DNA from: a virus
Virus record (IMG/VR): IMGVR_UViG_3300028831_000232
Location: 1-64,000 of that record
DNA length: 64,000 nucleotides
Reading direction: 5' to 3' (one strand)
In this document: one piece after another, positions 25,140-33,194 of the stretch
Layout: every line of letters starts with the position of its first letter
How positions within the stretch are numbered: the stretch's first letter is position 1
Notes under the pieces: model-generated
Seen by the model: the letters and a program-made list of their open reading frames with translations, nothing else
What the model was told of the DNA's origin: nothing
Databases searched by the model: none
Made by a program: the position numbers and the translations under genes

Positions 25140-25793
25140 CTAGTTGTCTATGCGGAACGAGACACCGTCGAGCGAGAACCAGGCATTGCCGCCGACGCCC
25201 GCGCGCACGCCGCCGTCCGACCCGATGATCTCGATCTGGGTGGCAACGGCCGTCGTCCCGTTGTTGGAGATGCCGGGGATCTGCAGGAATTGCGCCGGTC
25301 GATAGCCAGCGGCCAGCGTGAAGATGTAGGCCGTCGTCCCAGCACCGATGGTGCCCAGCTTCACCAATCCCTTGAGATAGACCACCTGGCCGACGCGCTT
25401 GTACCCCGCCGTGGGGTAATTGACGGCGTCGTAGTTCACCCAGGAATTCAACAGGGTCGGTGTCTGCCAGCCGGTGTCGTCCAGGCCATTGGCCGCCGTG
25501 TCGGCCACGATCCAGGGGACCCCCTGGGCATGCTGGCGGGCACCACTTCCGCCGTACGTAGACTCCTGGCCTCGCACGACGGTGACCGCCGTCGCTGCCG
25601 CCGTATGGGCCGTCACGTAGGCCACTTCAGGAATGCCGCCCGTGCCTAACGGATCGAGCACGAGCGTCATGATGTCCGGCGCCGCGACGACCGGCAGACC
25701 GGAGAACCCGGCCGAGTTGATCGTGGTCGCGCCAGCGGTCAGCGGGTTGTCAGTGATCGTCCCGCTGGCGAAATTCCGGCGCAGCCGGGCCAT
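25140..25793 (-). CDS. tail fibre paralogue B (shared anchor domain)
   Basis: 217 aa. The first 115 residues repeat paralogue A's anchor. The C-terminal domain (WQTPTLLNSWVNYD, YKRVGQVVYLKGLVKLGTIG, YIFTLAAGYRP, NAWFSLDGVSFRI) is instead related to the protein at 7572. The pair therefore share an attachment point but differ in tip. Nine bases separate the two genes. Confidence 0.65.
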   Translation of the reverse strand: MARLRRNFASGTITDNPLTAGATTINSAGFSGLPVVAAPDIMTLVLDPLGTGGIPEVAYVTAHTAAATAVTVVRGQESTYGGSGARQHAQGVPWIVADTAANGLDDTGWQTPTLLNSWVNYDAVNYPTAGYKRVGQVVYLKGLVKLGTIGAGTTAYIFTLAAGYRPAQFLQIPGISNNGTTAVATQIEIIGSDGGVRAGVGGNAWFSLDGVSFRIDN

Positions 25794-25796
25794 GGA

Positions 25797-26183
25797 TTAC
25801 GCCGCAGTCAGCGTAAGCGTGACCGTAAATTGCCAAGACTGGGTGGACGCCTTGGTCCCGAGGGCCTCCTGCTTACGGTTGAGCATCGTGCCGGCGGCTG
25901 CAGCGTTGAACACGCCCCACTCGTTCCAGGCGTAGTTGGCGTCGGCCAGGGCGAAGGTGGACCGGAAGGTGAGGACGTTGGTCGCCTGCTGAGGGTACGT
26001 GGCGTCCATCGCCTTGCGGAACTTGTTCGTCGCCGCCACGAGGTCGGTCTGAGTGTTGGCGTAGGCCGTCACGCCGTCGCCCACGCCGATGTAGCTGTTG
26101 GCGTTATTGAACGTCGTCACACCCAGCGTGCCGGTGACAATGGCGGTGGCAATGCCGTCCCGAGCTGCGTTGGTCAGCCCCAT
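25797..26183 (-). CDS. conserved virion protein of fibre region
   Basis: 128 aa. MGLTNAARDGIATAIV, NSYIGVGDG, NKFRKAMDATYPQ, NVLTFRSTFALADANYAWNEWGVFNA and LNRKQEALGTKASTQSWQFTVTLTL follow a family of about this size widely annotated as phage structural protein. Its position just upstream (in transcription) of the two anchored fibres suggests it forms part of their attachment. ATG start. Confidence 0.65.
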   Translation of the reverse strand: MGLTNAARDGIATAIVTGTLGVTTFNNANSYIGVGDGVTAYANTQTDLVAATNKFRKAMDATYPQQATNVLTFRSTFALADANYAWNEWGVFNAAAAGTMLNRKQEALGTKASTQSWQFTVTLTLTAA

Positions 26184-26184
26184 A

Positions 26185-26418
26185 TCACTCGGCCTCCTTG
26201 GCAGACAGGAGAAGGAGCGTCACGTCGCCGCTCTCGGTGTAGGCATCCATGTGCTCCTGGCAGAGCTTGAACTCGGCCCGGTGCGTCTTGGTGTGACCGC
26301 AGGCGTCGCACGTCTCTTCGCCGGCATCCAGGTGAACCGAGGCCACCGCCTCGTTCTCGCAGTTGGGCCGGCTCCAGCCGCAGACGACAACGTCAGCGTC
26401 AGCCTTCTGGCGGGCCAT
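26185..26418 (-). CDS. small Cys/His-rich protein
   Basis: 77 aa, started at ATG 26416-26418 with GGGAGA six bases upstream rather than at a GTG two codons earlier. Five cysteines and several histidines (VVCGWSRPNCENEA, HLDAGEETCDACGHTKTH, KLCQEHMDAY) suggest one or two zinc sites. One base separates it from the next gene. Function unknown. Confidence 0.5.
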   Translation of the reverse strand: MARQKADADVVVCGWSRPNCENEAVASVHLDAGEETCDACGHTKTHRAEFKLCQEHMDAYTESGDVTLLLLSAKEAE

Positions 26419-26668
26419 GCTCACTCTCCCCTCTGATCCAGTGCTCGGTGATCTCGCCGTCGTCGGTGATGATGACCTCGGCCAGCGCAGCTGCCGCCTC
26501 CTCCTCGGTCATCTCGCTGACCTCGCCATCGAATTTCTTCACTACACAGCGGGTGTGCTCGATGCCGTACTGGAGGCCGTCCGGGGCGATGAAGAGCTGC
26601 TTGACCTCGCCGCTCTCGATGAGGCCCATCTGCCCGCCGTCGAACCGCTCCTCCTCAGTGCCAGACAT
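26399..26668 (-). CDS. hypothetical acidic protein
   Basis: 89 aa, strongly acidic (MSGTEEERFDGG, SEMTEEEAAAALAEVI, TDDGEITEHWIRGESEHG). The region KQLFIAPDGLQYGIEHTRCVVKKFDGE looks beta-rich. Overlaps the next gene's start by 20 bases and the upstream gene's end by 14. Lies close to the major capsid gene; could be a capsid accessory. Confidence 0.45.
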   Translation of the reverse strand: MSGTEEERFDGGQMGLIESGEVKQLFIAPDGLQYGIEHTRCVVKKFDGEVSEMTEEEAAAALAEVIITDDGEITEHWIRGESEHGPPEG

Positions 26669-27011
26669 AGCCCAGCTCTTCGAGGTGGTCGGCCACGCCG
26701 GCCGGCACCCGCACCAGCTGGCCCTCCTTGAAGGTGTAGTTGTTGCCGACGCCGAGGGTCATCTCGATGTCGCTGTTCACGCGGATCGTCCGGGCCTCGG
26801 GTTCGACGTAGACGACCTCACCCTGCTCGTTGGTCTGCGTGGTCGGCGTGTCGTCGCGGACGTAGTCGGTGACCTCGTCGCTCAGCTCGCCCGATGCCTG
26901 ATTCACCATCGCCAGCTCGTGCTCGCGAGCGGCGATTGCCTCGGCGTTCTCTCGCGCCAGGCGTGCTCGCTGCCGCCCGGTGTAGTCGGACGGCTTGACC
27001 TGCTGCGCCAT
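26655..27011 (-). CDS. hypothetical capsid-adjacent protein
   Basis: 118 aa from ATG at 27009-27011 (GAGGAGAATAAAA ahead). N-terminal charged helix (GRQRARLARENAEAIAAREHELAMV), acidic middle, and a C-terminal small beta domain (MTLGVGNNYTFKEGQLVRVPAGVADHLEELGYV) of the form often found at the ends of phage head accessory proteins. Directly downstream of the major capsid gene, so a head decoration or completion protein is plausible. Confidence 0.5.
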   Translation of the reverse strand: MAQQVKPSDYTGRQRARLARENAEAIAAREHELAMVNQASGELSDEVTDYVRDDTPTTQTNEQGEVVYVEPEARTIRVNSDIEMTLGVGNNYTFKEGQLVRVPAGVADHLEELGYVWH

Positions 27012-27060
27012 TTTTATTCTCCTCGTGGTCCCGTTGCGACGGGAGAGCCTGCCCCTCCCG

Positions 27061-28113
27061 TCAGTTCGTCTCGATGCGGACGACGCTGTTGTCGGTGATC
27101 CGGCCGAAGCCCCAGATCGAGTACCACGCCAGGGCATGTTCCCGACCGAAGTCGAGGATGCCGCCGTCGCGCAGCTCCACCGGAAGGCTGATGGCGTGCC
27201 CGAAAGCGTTGTCACCGATCATGAGGGCGTCGTAGCGGTCACGGTTGCCGTTGCCCGTCGTCACGCCCGACGTGGTGGTGTCGGTGGTGTAGCCGGTGCC
27301 GGCGCCGTTGGTGACGGCCCGAACCTGGGTCGTCTCGATGAAGACCACGTCGAACAGTCGGCCGATCTCGCCCAACATGAAGTTGCCGGGGGCGGCGTAC
27401 TTGGTGACCTCGATGAACTCGGGGTTGTCACGCAGCCGGCGGCTCTGGTGGGGGTGAACGAAGCAGACGTACGTCTCACCGAGGCGAGGCACGTTCTTGG
27501 TGGAGAGCGTCTCGACGCCGTCCTTGATGGCGGCCATCGAGAGGTAGTAGGCCCCGGTCATGTTGGCGCGGGCGGTGGCGCCCGAGCCGGCCGGCAGCAC
27601 GCCCTGGTCGTAGGGCGACAGGCTGGTGATGGCACCGGCCGGGTCGCGGTAGTAGCCGTAGATGGCGCTGGGCGCACCGAGGAGCGTGTCCCGAGCGGAC
27701 TCGTCCAGGTACAGCGCCATGTTGCGGCCGAGCAGACGGGAGGCCGAGGCCATCACGTCATCGAAGGAGGCGTTGAGCAGCAGCTCGGTGACGGCCACGC
27801 CGTAGCCGTGCTCGGTCACGGTGATCGGGAACTGGCTGGCCGACAGAGCGCGGGTTTCCATCCGCACGCCTTCAACCAGAGGACCCGCTTTTCCGAGGTT
27901 GTCGTACCGCATGAAGTTGACCGTGAGGCCCGGCATGACGCCCAGCTCGGTCTTCTTCACTGCGAACTGCTCGAAGCGCAGAATGGGCATGGCCTGGAAC
28001 AGGATTTCCTTGCTCCAGATGGTCTGAATTGCCTGCGTCAGGGCCACGTTCGTGCCGGGGTATGAGGTCCCCGTAGTGGCGACAGACGTGGTTCCGGTGA
28101 TACCGGAGGCCAA
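27061..28113 (-). CDS. major capsid protein, N4-gp56-like
   Basis: 350 aa. Segments NVALTQAIQTIWSKEILFQAMPILRFEQFA, GLTVNFMRYDNL, TVTEHGYGVAVTELLLNASFDDVM, YVCFVHPHQSRRLRDNPEFIEVTKYA and the C-terminal HALAWYSIWGFGRITDNSVVRIET match the N4-gp56 family of HK97-fold capsid proteins. The start is TTG at 28111-28113 with GGAGGA eight or so bases upstream; no ATG or GTG upstream fits. A 141-base leader with a promoter-like segment separates it from the scaffold gene. Confidence 0.9.
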   Translation of the reverse strand: MASGITGTTSVATTGTSYPGTNVALTQAIQTIWSKEILFQAMPILRFEQFAVKKTELGVMPGLTVNFMRYDNLGKAGPLVEGVRMETRALSASQFPITVTEHGYGVAVTELLLNASFDDVMASASRLLGRNMALYLDESARDTLLGAPSAIYGYYRDPAGAITSLSPYDQGVLPAGSGATARANMTGAYYLSMAAIKDGVETLSTKNVPRLGETYVCFVHPHQSRRLRDNPEFIEVTKYAAPGNFMLGEIGRLFDVVFIETTQVRAVTNGAGTGYTTDTTTSGVTTGNGNRDRYDALMIGDNAFGHAISLPVELRDGGILDFGREHALAWYSIWGFGRITDNSVVRIETN

Positions 28114-28142
28114 TTCTCTTCCTCCTCGGACAGGTGGTCAGG

Positions 28143-28159
28143 AAAAAACCACAGGGTGG
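28143..28159 (-). terminator. short hairpin with U-tract in capsid leader
   Basis: On the minus strand CCAC-CCT-GTGG is followed by TTTTTT. The four-base stem is weak for an intrinsic terminator, but its place between scaffold and capsid genes would fit partial termination or mRNA processing. Confidence 0.25.
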
Positions 28160-28254
28160 AAATCCAAGCCCCCGAGTGCTCCACCGAATAGTCCGACGAA
28201 TTTGGATCCCGAGAAGTGCGCCTATTAAATCACCGGTACAGCTGAAAATGGATC

Positions 28255-29085
28255 CTAGCGTCCGTACAGACCCTGGGACCGGACCTGCTGTGAAACCGCC
28301 CCCAACAGCCGCTCCCGATTCTTGGCGTAGGTGGCGAAATCCATGTTCTTCAGGTCGTCGGGCGTCAGGTTCTGGAATTCCTGCTGGCTCTCCAGGGCGC
28401 CGACCGGAGGAGCGGTGACCGTGGTCCCCCGCTGGCCCATGCGGGCCGCCTGCTGGGCGGCGGTGAGCTGCTGGAGGATGGCGGCCGTGCGGGCCTGCAC
28501 GTTCTGGATGGACGCCTCGATGGTGGCCTCGTCCGGCCCCACGGCCACGAAGTCACGCAGCTCGGGCATGATCGTCTCGGCCTCGGCCTCGATGCGCTGG
28601 AGCCGGTACTGCTGCAGCTCGGTGAAGCGACGCTCCTTGGCGAGCAGCTCCCGCTCCATGGCCCGCTCGGACTCGATGGTCTGGAAGCGCTGCTCCCACT
28701 CCTGCTCCTTGGCGGCGAGCAGCTCTTTCAGGCCCATCTCCTCCTCGGCCTTCTTCTTGGCCGCCGCCTCCAGCTGGGCGGCCTTCTCGGCCTCGGCCTT
28801 GGCCTGCGCCTCGAACGCCTCGTTGGCCTTCTGGCGCTCGGTCTTGATGGACTTCAGCTCCTCCTTCAGGCCGCCGATCTCGGCGTAGAGCTTGTCCTTC
28901 TCCTCCCGGCGCGCCCGCTCGATGTCGTCGGCGGTGAAGGTCTTCGGCTCGTTGCCGTTGGTGGCCGGCGGCGGTGCCGGCGGGTCGGCCGGCAGGAGGC
29001 CGCCCTCGACGGGCAGACCGGCGGGCGGGTCGGTGACCACCGGGTCGGCCGGCGGGTTGTTCAGGTCAGCGGGCGTCTTCGCCAT
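28255..29085 (-). CDS. capsid scaffolding protein
   Basis: 276 aa. Pro/Asp-rich N-terminus, then a long coiled coil from about residue 55 to 165 (ERARREEKDKLYAEIGGLKEELKSIK and many AEAEKAAQLEAAAKKK-type heptads), and a C-terminal helical part (LTPDDLKNMDFATYAKNRERLLGAV) likely to bind the capsid protein. Position between portal and major capsid genes is standard for scaffolds. No protease motif seen. Confidence 0.85.
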   Translation of the reverse strand: MAKTPADLNNPPADPVVTDPPAGLPVEGGLLPADPPAPPPATNGNEPKTFTADDIERARREEKDKLYAEIGGLKEELKSIKTERQKANEAFEAQAKAEAEKAAQLEAAAKKKAEEEMGLKELLAAKEQEWEQRFQTIESERAMERELLAKERRFTELQQYRLQRIEAEAETIMPELRDFVAVGPDEATIEASIQNVQARTAAILQQLTAAQQAARMGQRGTTVTAPPVGALESQQEFQNLTPDDLKNMDFATYAKNRERLLGAVSQQVRSQGLYGR

Positions 29086-29114
29086 CTGGTTCTCCTTGTT
29101 GGTTTTCCGAGTAA

Positions 29115-30845
29115 CTACTGGCCGGCGTCGGACTCAGGTGAGCGCCGCTGCGCCAGCTTGGTGCCGTACGCCTTGGTCACCAATTCCTGCAGGAGCTTCT
29201 GAGAGCCGATGTCCCCGAGCTGACCACCAGCTCCGACTCCCCCACCGCCGCCGGCAGCGCCCGGCCCCGGCTGGCCGGCAGGATTCACGTCCGGGCCTCC
29301 CGCTGAATTGACCGCAGGACCCCCTGCTTCGCCGCCGACGGGCTGCGGCATCATCCCGGTCTGCTCCATGACCAGGGCGGCGATGGTCGTCTTGAGCATG
29401 TCCAGGGCGCCCTGCTCGATGGCGTCCTCGATCAGCTCCTGGGCGATCTCGGCCATCTTCTCGTCGGGGAATTCGAAGCCCAGGTCCCGCAGGGCGCCCC
29501 GCTTGGACTCCAGCCCGAGGCCCATCTTGAGCTGGATCTCGTTCAGGATGATGAGCACGTCGGTGGGCAACGGTGGCGGCCAGTGGCAGGTGCTCTGGTA
29601 GGTGAGCGGATCGTTGGGATCGAGTACGTCGAGCTGGCCCTCCTTCAGCTCCTCGTCCTGGGTGGGGTCCCACATCAGGGCACCCGGCTCCTTGAGAGCC
29701 AGCGTCAGCATGACCAGCTCGTTGACCCGCACGAACCCCTTGCCGTACTGGGTCTTCTTCTGGGCGTACTTCATCATCATCGACTGGTACTGGATGGCGA
29801 GCGCCACGCCGCTGGTGTTGCTGATCGGCACCAGCTGGCCCAGCGCCGCTTCGGGCACGCCGCTCATCTCGTGCATGGTCCGCTTGAGCAGCGAGAGGTA
29901 CTCCATCGGCCCGGCCAGGTTGGCCCCCAGCTCCAGGTTGAAGACGTTCGCCTCTTTCGGCAGGCCGCCCCAGACCTTCTTCGGCCCCTTTTCCAGCTGC
30001 GACGCCTTGGCCCCGGTGATCACCGTGACCGGCGCAGCGTGGTAGTTGATGATGTCGCTGATGTCCGTCGCTTTTTCGTTGTATTCCCGGTTCAACGTGG
30101 TCAGGTCATTGAGGTCCGACAGCCCCCAGGGCGAGCCGCTCACCGGCAGGTTGACGATCTGGACGATGGGGATGACGCCGAGCGGGTTCGGCCGGGTGTC
30201 GATCAGCTCGTCGTTGACGAATTCCTCGATGCCCTGGTCGGTGATCAGCTCGGTGTAGGTGAAGACCTGGCGCGTCCCCTCCATGCTCGTGCCCCAGAAC
30301 CGGTACTTGAGCTTGAAGCGCAGCAGCCGGTTGCGGTCATGGGGGTGGAATTCGGGGAAGCAGTGGGCGGGGTTGAGCGGGATGATCCGCACCCGGCCGG
30401 GATGCATCCGACCGGAAGGGTCCTGCCAGGGGTCCTCGTAGGCCACCTTGATGAACACGTCGCCGCTGACGCTGCCCAGCTGGCCGATCTCCCACAGCAG
30501 GGAGTCCTTGTCGTTGTCCACCTCCCACACCCGGCGCAGGCGGGCAGGCACGATGCCCTCCGTCTCGTCCGGGGTGCGGAACGTGACGCCGCGGCCGAAG
30601 GTGAAGTTGGTGGTGAAGTCCGACATGGCCCGGCAGTAGTTGAAGGTGAGCTGCGGCTCACCGACTTCCCGCCGGAACCCCCAGTGGTGCCCCAGGTACC
30701 AGGCCCAGTTGTGGCTGTAGCGGTTGAGCCTCTGGCCGTGAACTTCGAATTCCTCGTCGGCCAGTTCCACCAGTCCCAACGGCGAAATAGCGACCGTAAG
30801 GTCGCTCTGCGCCGCTCGAAAGGAGGGACTGTGGAAATCGATCAC
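29115..30845 (-). CDS. portal protein
   Basis: 576 aa from GTG at 30843-30845, overlapping the upstream stop (GTGA). Features of the SPP1/HK97-type portal family: GRGVTFRTP, LWEIGQLGSVSGDVFIKVAYED, GVIPIVQIVNLPVSGSPWGLSDLNDLTTLNREYNEKATDISDIINYHAAPV, LSLLKRTMHEMSGVPEAALG and a Met/Gln-rich helix after it. The C-terminus from about residue 515 is Gly/Ala/Pro-rich and flexible. Forms the dodecameric DNA gate and docks the terminase. Confidence 0.92.
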   Translation of the reverse strand: MIDFHSPSFRAAQSDLTVAISPLGLVELADEEFEVHGQRLNRYSHNWAWYLGHHWGFRREVGEPQLTFNYCRAMSDFTTNFTFGRGVTFRTPDETEGIVPARLRRVWEVDNDKDSLLWEIGQLGSVSGDVFIKVAYEDPWQDPSGRMHPGRVRIIPLNPAHCFPEFHPHDRNRLLRFKLKYRFWGTSMEGTRQVFTYTELITDQGIEEFVNDELIDTRPNPLGVIPIVQIVNLPVSGSPWGLSDLNDLTTLNREYNEKATDISDIINYHAAPVTVITGAKASQLEKGPKKVWGGLPKEANVFNLELGANLAGPMEYLSLLKRTMHEMSGVPEAALGQLVPISNTSGVALAIQYQSMMMKYAQKKTQYGKGFVRVNELVMLTLALKEPGALMWDPTQDEELKEGQLDVLDPNDPLTYQSTCHWPPPLPTDVLIILNEIQLKMGLGLESKRGALRDLGFEFPDEKMAEIAQELIEDAIEQGALDMLKTTIAALVMEQTGMMPQPVGGEAGGPAVNSAGGPDVNPAGQPGPGAAGGGGGVGAGGQLGDIGSQKLLQELVTKAYGTKLAQRRSPESDAGQ

Positions 30846-31039
30846 GGCGCGGGGTTCTCCAGGGCGTAAACGCGCCCGACCAGCTCAGCCAGGGCCGCCT
30901 GCACGGTGTCGGTGGTGGTGAGGTGGGACACAGGCGTGATGCCGATCACGCCGGCCGGGAAGTTGCTCGTGGTCGAAGGGGCCGGCACCGGAGGCACGTA
31001 CGTCCCTCCCTGCTGACACGTCCAGTCTGCCGCTGACAT
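30842..31039 (-). CDS. hypothetical small protein before portal
   Basis: 65 aa. Short Cys-containing N-terminus, Pro-rich linker (TYVPPVPAPSTTSNFPAGV) and a helix (DTVQAALAELVGRVYALE) of the type found in trimeric fibre N-termini. Its ATG overlaps the stop of the upstream zinc-finger gene, and its stop overlaps the portal GTG. No known family. Confidence 0.45.
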   Translation of the reverse strand: MSAADWTCQQGGTYVPPVPAPSTTSNFPAGVIGITPVSHLTTTDTVQAALAELVGRVYALENPAP

Positions 31040-31200
31040 CAGATCTCCTTCCTGAGGCCCGGTACGTCAGTGGGCTGGCAGTGCTCGTGGCGCCACCCCC
31101 GATTCCGGTCCCACTTCGAGCGCTGGTTGTAACCGATTCGCCGGCCGCATGCCGAGCATGTCGGCGCCGGCAGGTTCCTGGTCTTGATCATGCCCGTCAT
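31039..31200 (-). CDS. small zinc-finger protein
   Basis: 53 aa. Starts at ATG (31198-31200) overlapping the upstream stop (ATGA) and ends with a TGA overlapping the next ATG (TGATG). Contains a single zinc site CSAC..HEHC (about residues 15-41) among basic residues (KTRNLPAPTC, KWDRNRGWRHEHC). The tight coupling on both sides supports it as a real gene. Possibly nucleic-acid binding. Confidence 0.55.
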   Translation of the reverse strand: MTGMIKTRNLPAPTCSACGRRIGYNQRSKWDRNRGWRHEHCQPTDVPGLRKEI

Positions 31201-31505
31201 TCGGCCGGGGGCGCCTTGGGCTTCGTCGGCCTGGGCTGGAGGCTCTGGCGGTTGAAGACGACCTGCTCATTGCCGTCCCGGTCCACCACCCGGTCGAAGG
31301 CCGCCGGCCCGGTGCCGATCCGGCCCAGGTGCTTTACCGGGGTGCCGGGGGCGATGGGCTGGCCGTTGAGGACCCGCGGATCCTTCTCGTCCAGGCCGGC
31401 CGGCTGGAGGATGTGGGTCGAGCGGAAGGGTGGCCGGCGCGGCGGCGGCTCCGGTTCCGGCTCGGGTTCCGGCTGGGGCCGGCGGTCGCGGAAGATGTCG
31501 GTCAT
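31197..31505 (-). CDS. hypothetical Pro/Glu-rich protein
   Basis: 102 aa. A PEPEPEPEP stretch near residues 11-22, then FRSTHILQPAGLDEKDPRVLNGQPIAPGTPVKHLGRIGTG and FDRVVDRDGNEQVVFNRQ, which look like a small beta domain. Starts at ATG overlapping the upstream stop. Between terminase and portal genes; role unknown. Confidence 0.45.
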   Translation of the reverse strand: MTDIFRDRRPQPEPEPEPEPPPRRPPFRSTHILQPAGLDEKDPRVLNGQPIAPGTPVKHLGRIGTGPAAFDRVVDRDGNEQVVFNRQSLQPRPTKPKAPPAE

Positions 31506-31870
31506 GTCGCCGGGGGCCGACCGGCCGGCTTGCGCGGCGGCGGGGGGTTACGCCGGTCGTTGTAGACCTGATTCGACTGCAGCCGGGCCATCGCCAGCAT
31601 GTGCTCGCGGGCCTCGTCCTCGGGGCCGTAGGGGATGTGGTGGTGCTCCTTGCCCCGCACGCTGCGGTTCACGCCGTCGCCGTAGCCCCCGGAGTGGCCG
31701 CCCTCGTGCAGGGCCGACAGGTTGCCGGTCTGCTGGTCGATCAGCGTGCCGGGGTCATAGCCGTGGTGCTTCGCCAGGTGGTTGAGTAGCTGCCGGCGGG
31801 TCGTCTGCGGCCCCCAGCGGGCGGCCTGGCCCGAGCGCGCCCACAACCTGGCCCGCTGGTACTCGTCCAT
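31502..31870 (-). CDS. hypothetical protein, terminase-portal region
   Basis: 122 aa from ATG at 31868-31870, which has AGGAG five bases upstream. Basic, with several Trp/Arg (RARLWARSGQAARWGPQTTRRQLLNHLAKHHG) and His-rich (GKEHHHIPYG) segments and a Pro-rich C-terminus. The LLNHLAKHHGYDPGTL segment resembles short motifs in other genes here (33194: LRRHLAEKHEMDPDDA), so these small proteins may be related. Confidence 0.45.
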   Translation of the reverse strand: MDEYQRARLWARSGQAARWGPQTTRRQLLNHLAKHHGYDPGTLIDQQTGNLSALHEGGHSGGYGDGVNRSVRGKEHHHIPYGPEDEAREHMLAMARLQSNQVYNDRRNPPPPRKPAGRPPAT

Positions 31871-31879
31871 CGCCACTCC

Positions 31880-32035
31880 TCACTTCCCGTACGACCGGCC
31901 CTTGCCCTTGCGCTCAGCCCGCAGCGTGTTCAGCTCGCCCTGGGCCTTCTGGGTCAGCCGGCCCTTGGCCCGCTTGGACGACAGCTCGGCGTAGCGCTTC
32001 TCCGTCTTGGGGACGATCTTCTTGTAGGCCGCCAT
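31880..32035 (-). CDS. small basic protein
   Basis: 51 aa with about 40 percent Lys/Arg plus a helical heptad-like middle (KRYAELSSKRAKGRLTQKAQGELNTLRAERKGKG). ATG at 32033-32035 overlaps the stop of the upstream gene. Could bind nucleic acid or the scaffold; no family known. Confidence 0.5.
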   Translation of the reverse strand: MAAYKKIVPKTEKRYAELSSKRAKGRLTQKAQGELNTLRAERKGKGRSYGK

Positions 32036-32436
32036 CAGTCATCCACTTCGGCCGGCGACAGCCGCTGCTGGCGGCTGCCCGAGCGGATGACCGACTCGAA
32101 CTCGACGGCGGCGTAGTCGCTGAAGCTGCCGTGGGCGAACTCACCGAGGAAGGTGGGGGCCTCCACCCAGGCCGCCGACCCGACGTGAGCGCGCTCGCGC
32201 ATCGTCTCGTCGGCGTGCTTGAAGAAGCTCTCCCGGTTGACGTGGTTCGGCCGGCCCGGCGCCGACATGTAGCCGTCGGCCATGCCCCGCTGGAAGTCGT
32301 CGGGCACGTCGGTGTCGGTGGCGACGCCCTCCTCGAAGCGCAGCGGGCCGCGGCCGCCGGGGGCGTTGGGCGCCACCTTGACCTCGTACTGGTAATTCGG
32401 CTTCTCCGGGTACTGCGGAACAGGTGCGAGTCCCAT
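32035..32436 (-). CDS. hypothetical protein, terminase-portal region
   Basis: 133 aa. YPEKPNYQYEVKVAPN, GPLRFEEGVATDTDVPDDFQRGMADGYMSAPGRPNHVN, and EFAHGSFSDYAAVEFESVIR. No catalytic or zinc motif. ATG start with GGAGG upstream in the 14-base gap. Conserved-looking but not assigned. Confidence 0.45.
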   Translation of the reverse strand: MGLAPVPQYPEKPNYQYEVKVAPNAPGGRGPLRFEEGVATDTDVPDDFQRGMADGYMSAPGRPNHVNRESFFKHADETMRERAHVGSAAWVEAPTFLGEFAHGSFSDYAAVEFESVIRSGSRQQRLSPAEVDD

Positions 32437-32450
32437 GGGAAAGACCTCCT

Positions 32451-33194
32451 TTAGCGGCGGATCCTACTTCTCGTGGCCCAGGACGGGGCGATGACCGCTT
32501 TCTGCTCGGGGAATACACCGGGTCGGCGGCCGTAATTCAGGGCTGAATTTTGCATCCTGGTTTCGGCAGCCAGGGCCGGAACAGCCTTGTGGGAGAACAT
32601 CTGGGCGTGGGAATGGTATGCGGCCTCCTCCCCATGCCGCGAGAAGGAGCGGCCAATGGCCGCATGCCCAAACGCATCATGCACCGCCCGGAATTTGTCG
32701 TTGGTTTCGGGGTCGAGGAACGGGTGACCAACTGCCTGGTCGGCCGGCGAGCTGCCGGTCTTGTTCACCCGCAGCCGACGATTCTGCTGCAGGTCGTTGA
32801 TCAGGTGCTCGTGCGTCGGGTAGATGTTGGTCCCCTCCAGCTCTGGCTCGAACTCCACCTTGACCCCCAGGCCGCCGTGCTCCTGGGGCCGGGTCAGGTA
32901 GTCGAACTGCTGGTGGACTTCGCCGGCCAGGGCGGCGTAGGCGCTCTTGACCCGGTGCTCGTGCTCGGCCCCCTGGGCGGCCTCGTAGTGGGTCGCCACC
33001 CGGTGCTGGAAGATCGGGTCGGCCTGCATCTCCGAGAGGCCCTCGTGGCTGTAGGTGCGGCCCTGGGACTCGGCGTAGGCCCGCGCACCGTGGCGCAGGT
33101 AGGGCACGCCCTGCTCGGGCTGGGGGCCGAAGTCCAGGCCCAGCTGCTCGGGCTTGCCCTCGAAGGTGCCCAGGTTGAAGAGGCCGTCCCGCAT
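32451..33194 (-). CDS. conserved phage protein with FRAVHDxFGHA domain
   Basis: 247 aa from ATG at 33192-33194, overlapping the upstream stop. The C-terminal half carries a motif set I have seen in phage head-region proteins: HPFLDPETNDKFRAVHDAFGHAAIGRSF, GEEAAYHSHAQMFS, ALAAETRMQNSALNYG, FPEQKAVIAP. The conserved His, Glu and Asn could form an active or metal site. The rest is polar with many His/Gln. Function unknown; its place among terminase-portal genes suggests a virion protein that may be injected. Confidence 0.5.
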   Translation of the reverse strand: MRDGLFNLGTFEGKPEQLGLDFGPQPEQGVPYLRHGARAYAESQGRTYSHEGLSEMQADPIFQHRVATHYEAAQGAEHEHRVKSAYAALAGEVHQQFDYLTRPQEHGGLGVKVEFEPELEGTNIYPTHEHLINDLQQNRRLRVNKTGSSPADQAVGHPFLDPETNDKFRAVHDAFGHAAIGRSFSRHGEEAAYHSHAQMFSHKAVPALAAETRMQNSALNYGRRPGVFPEQKAVIAPSWATRSRIRR

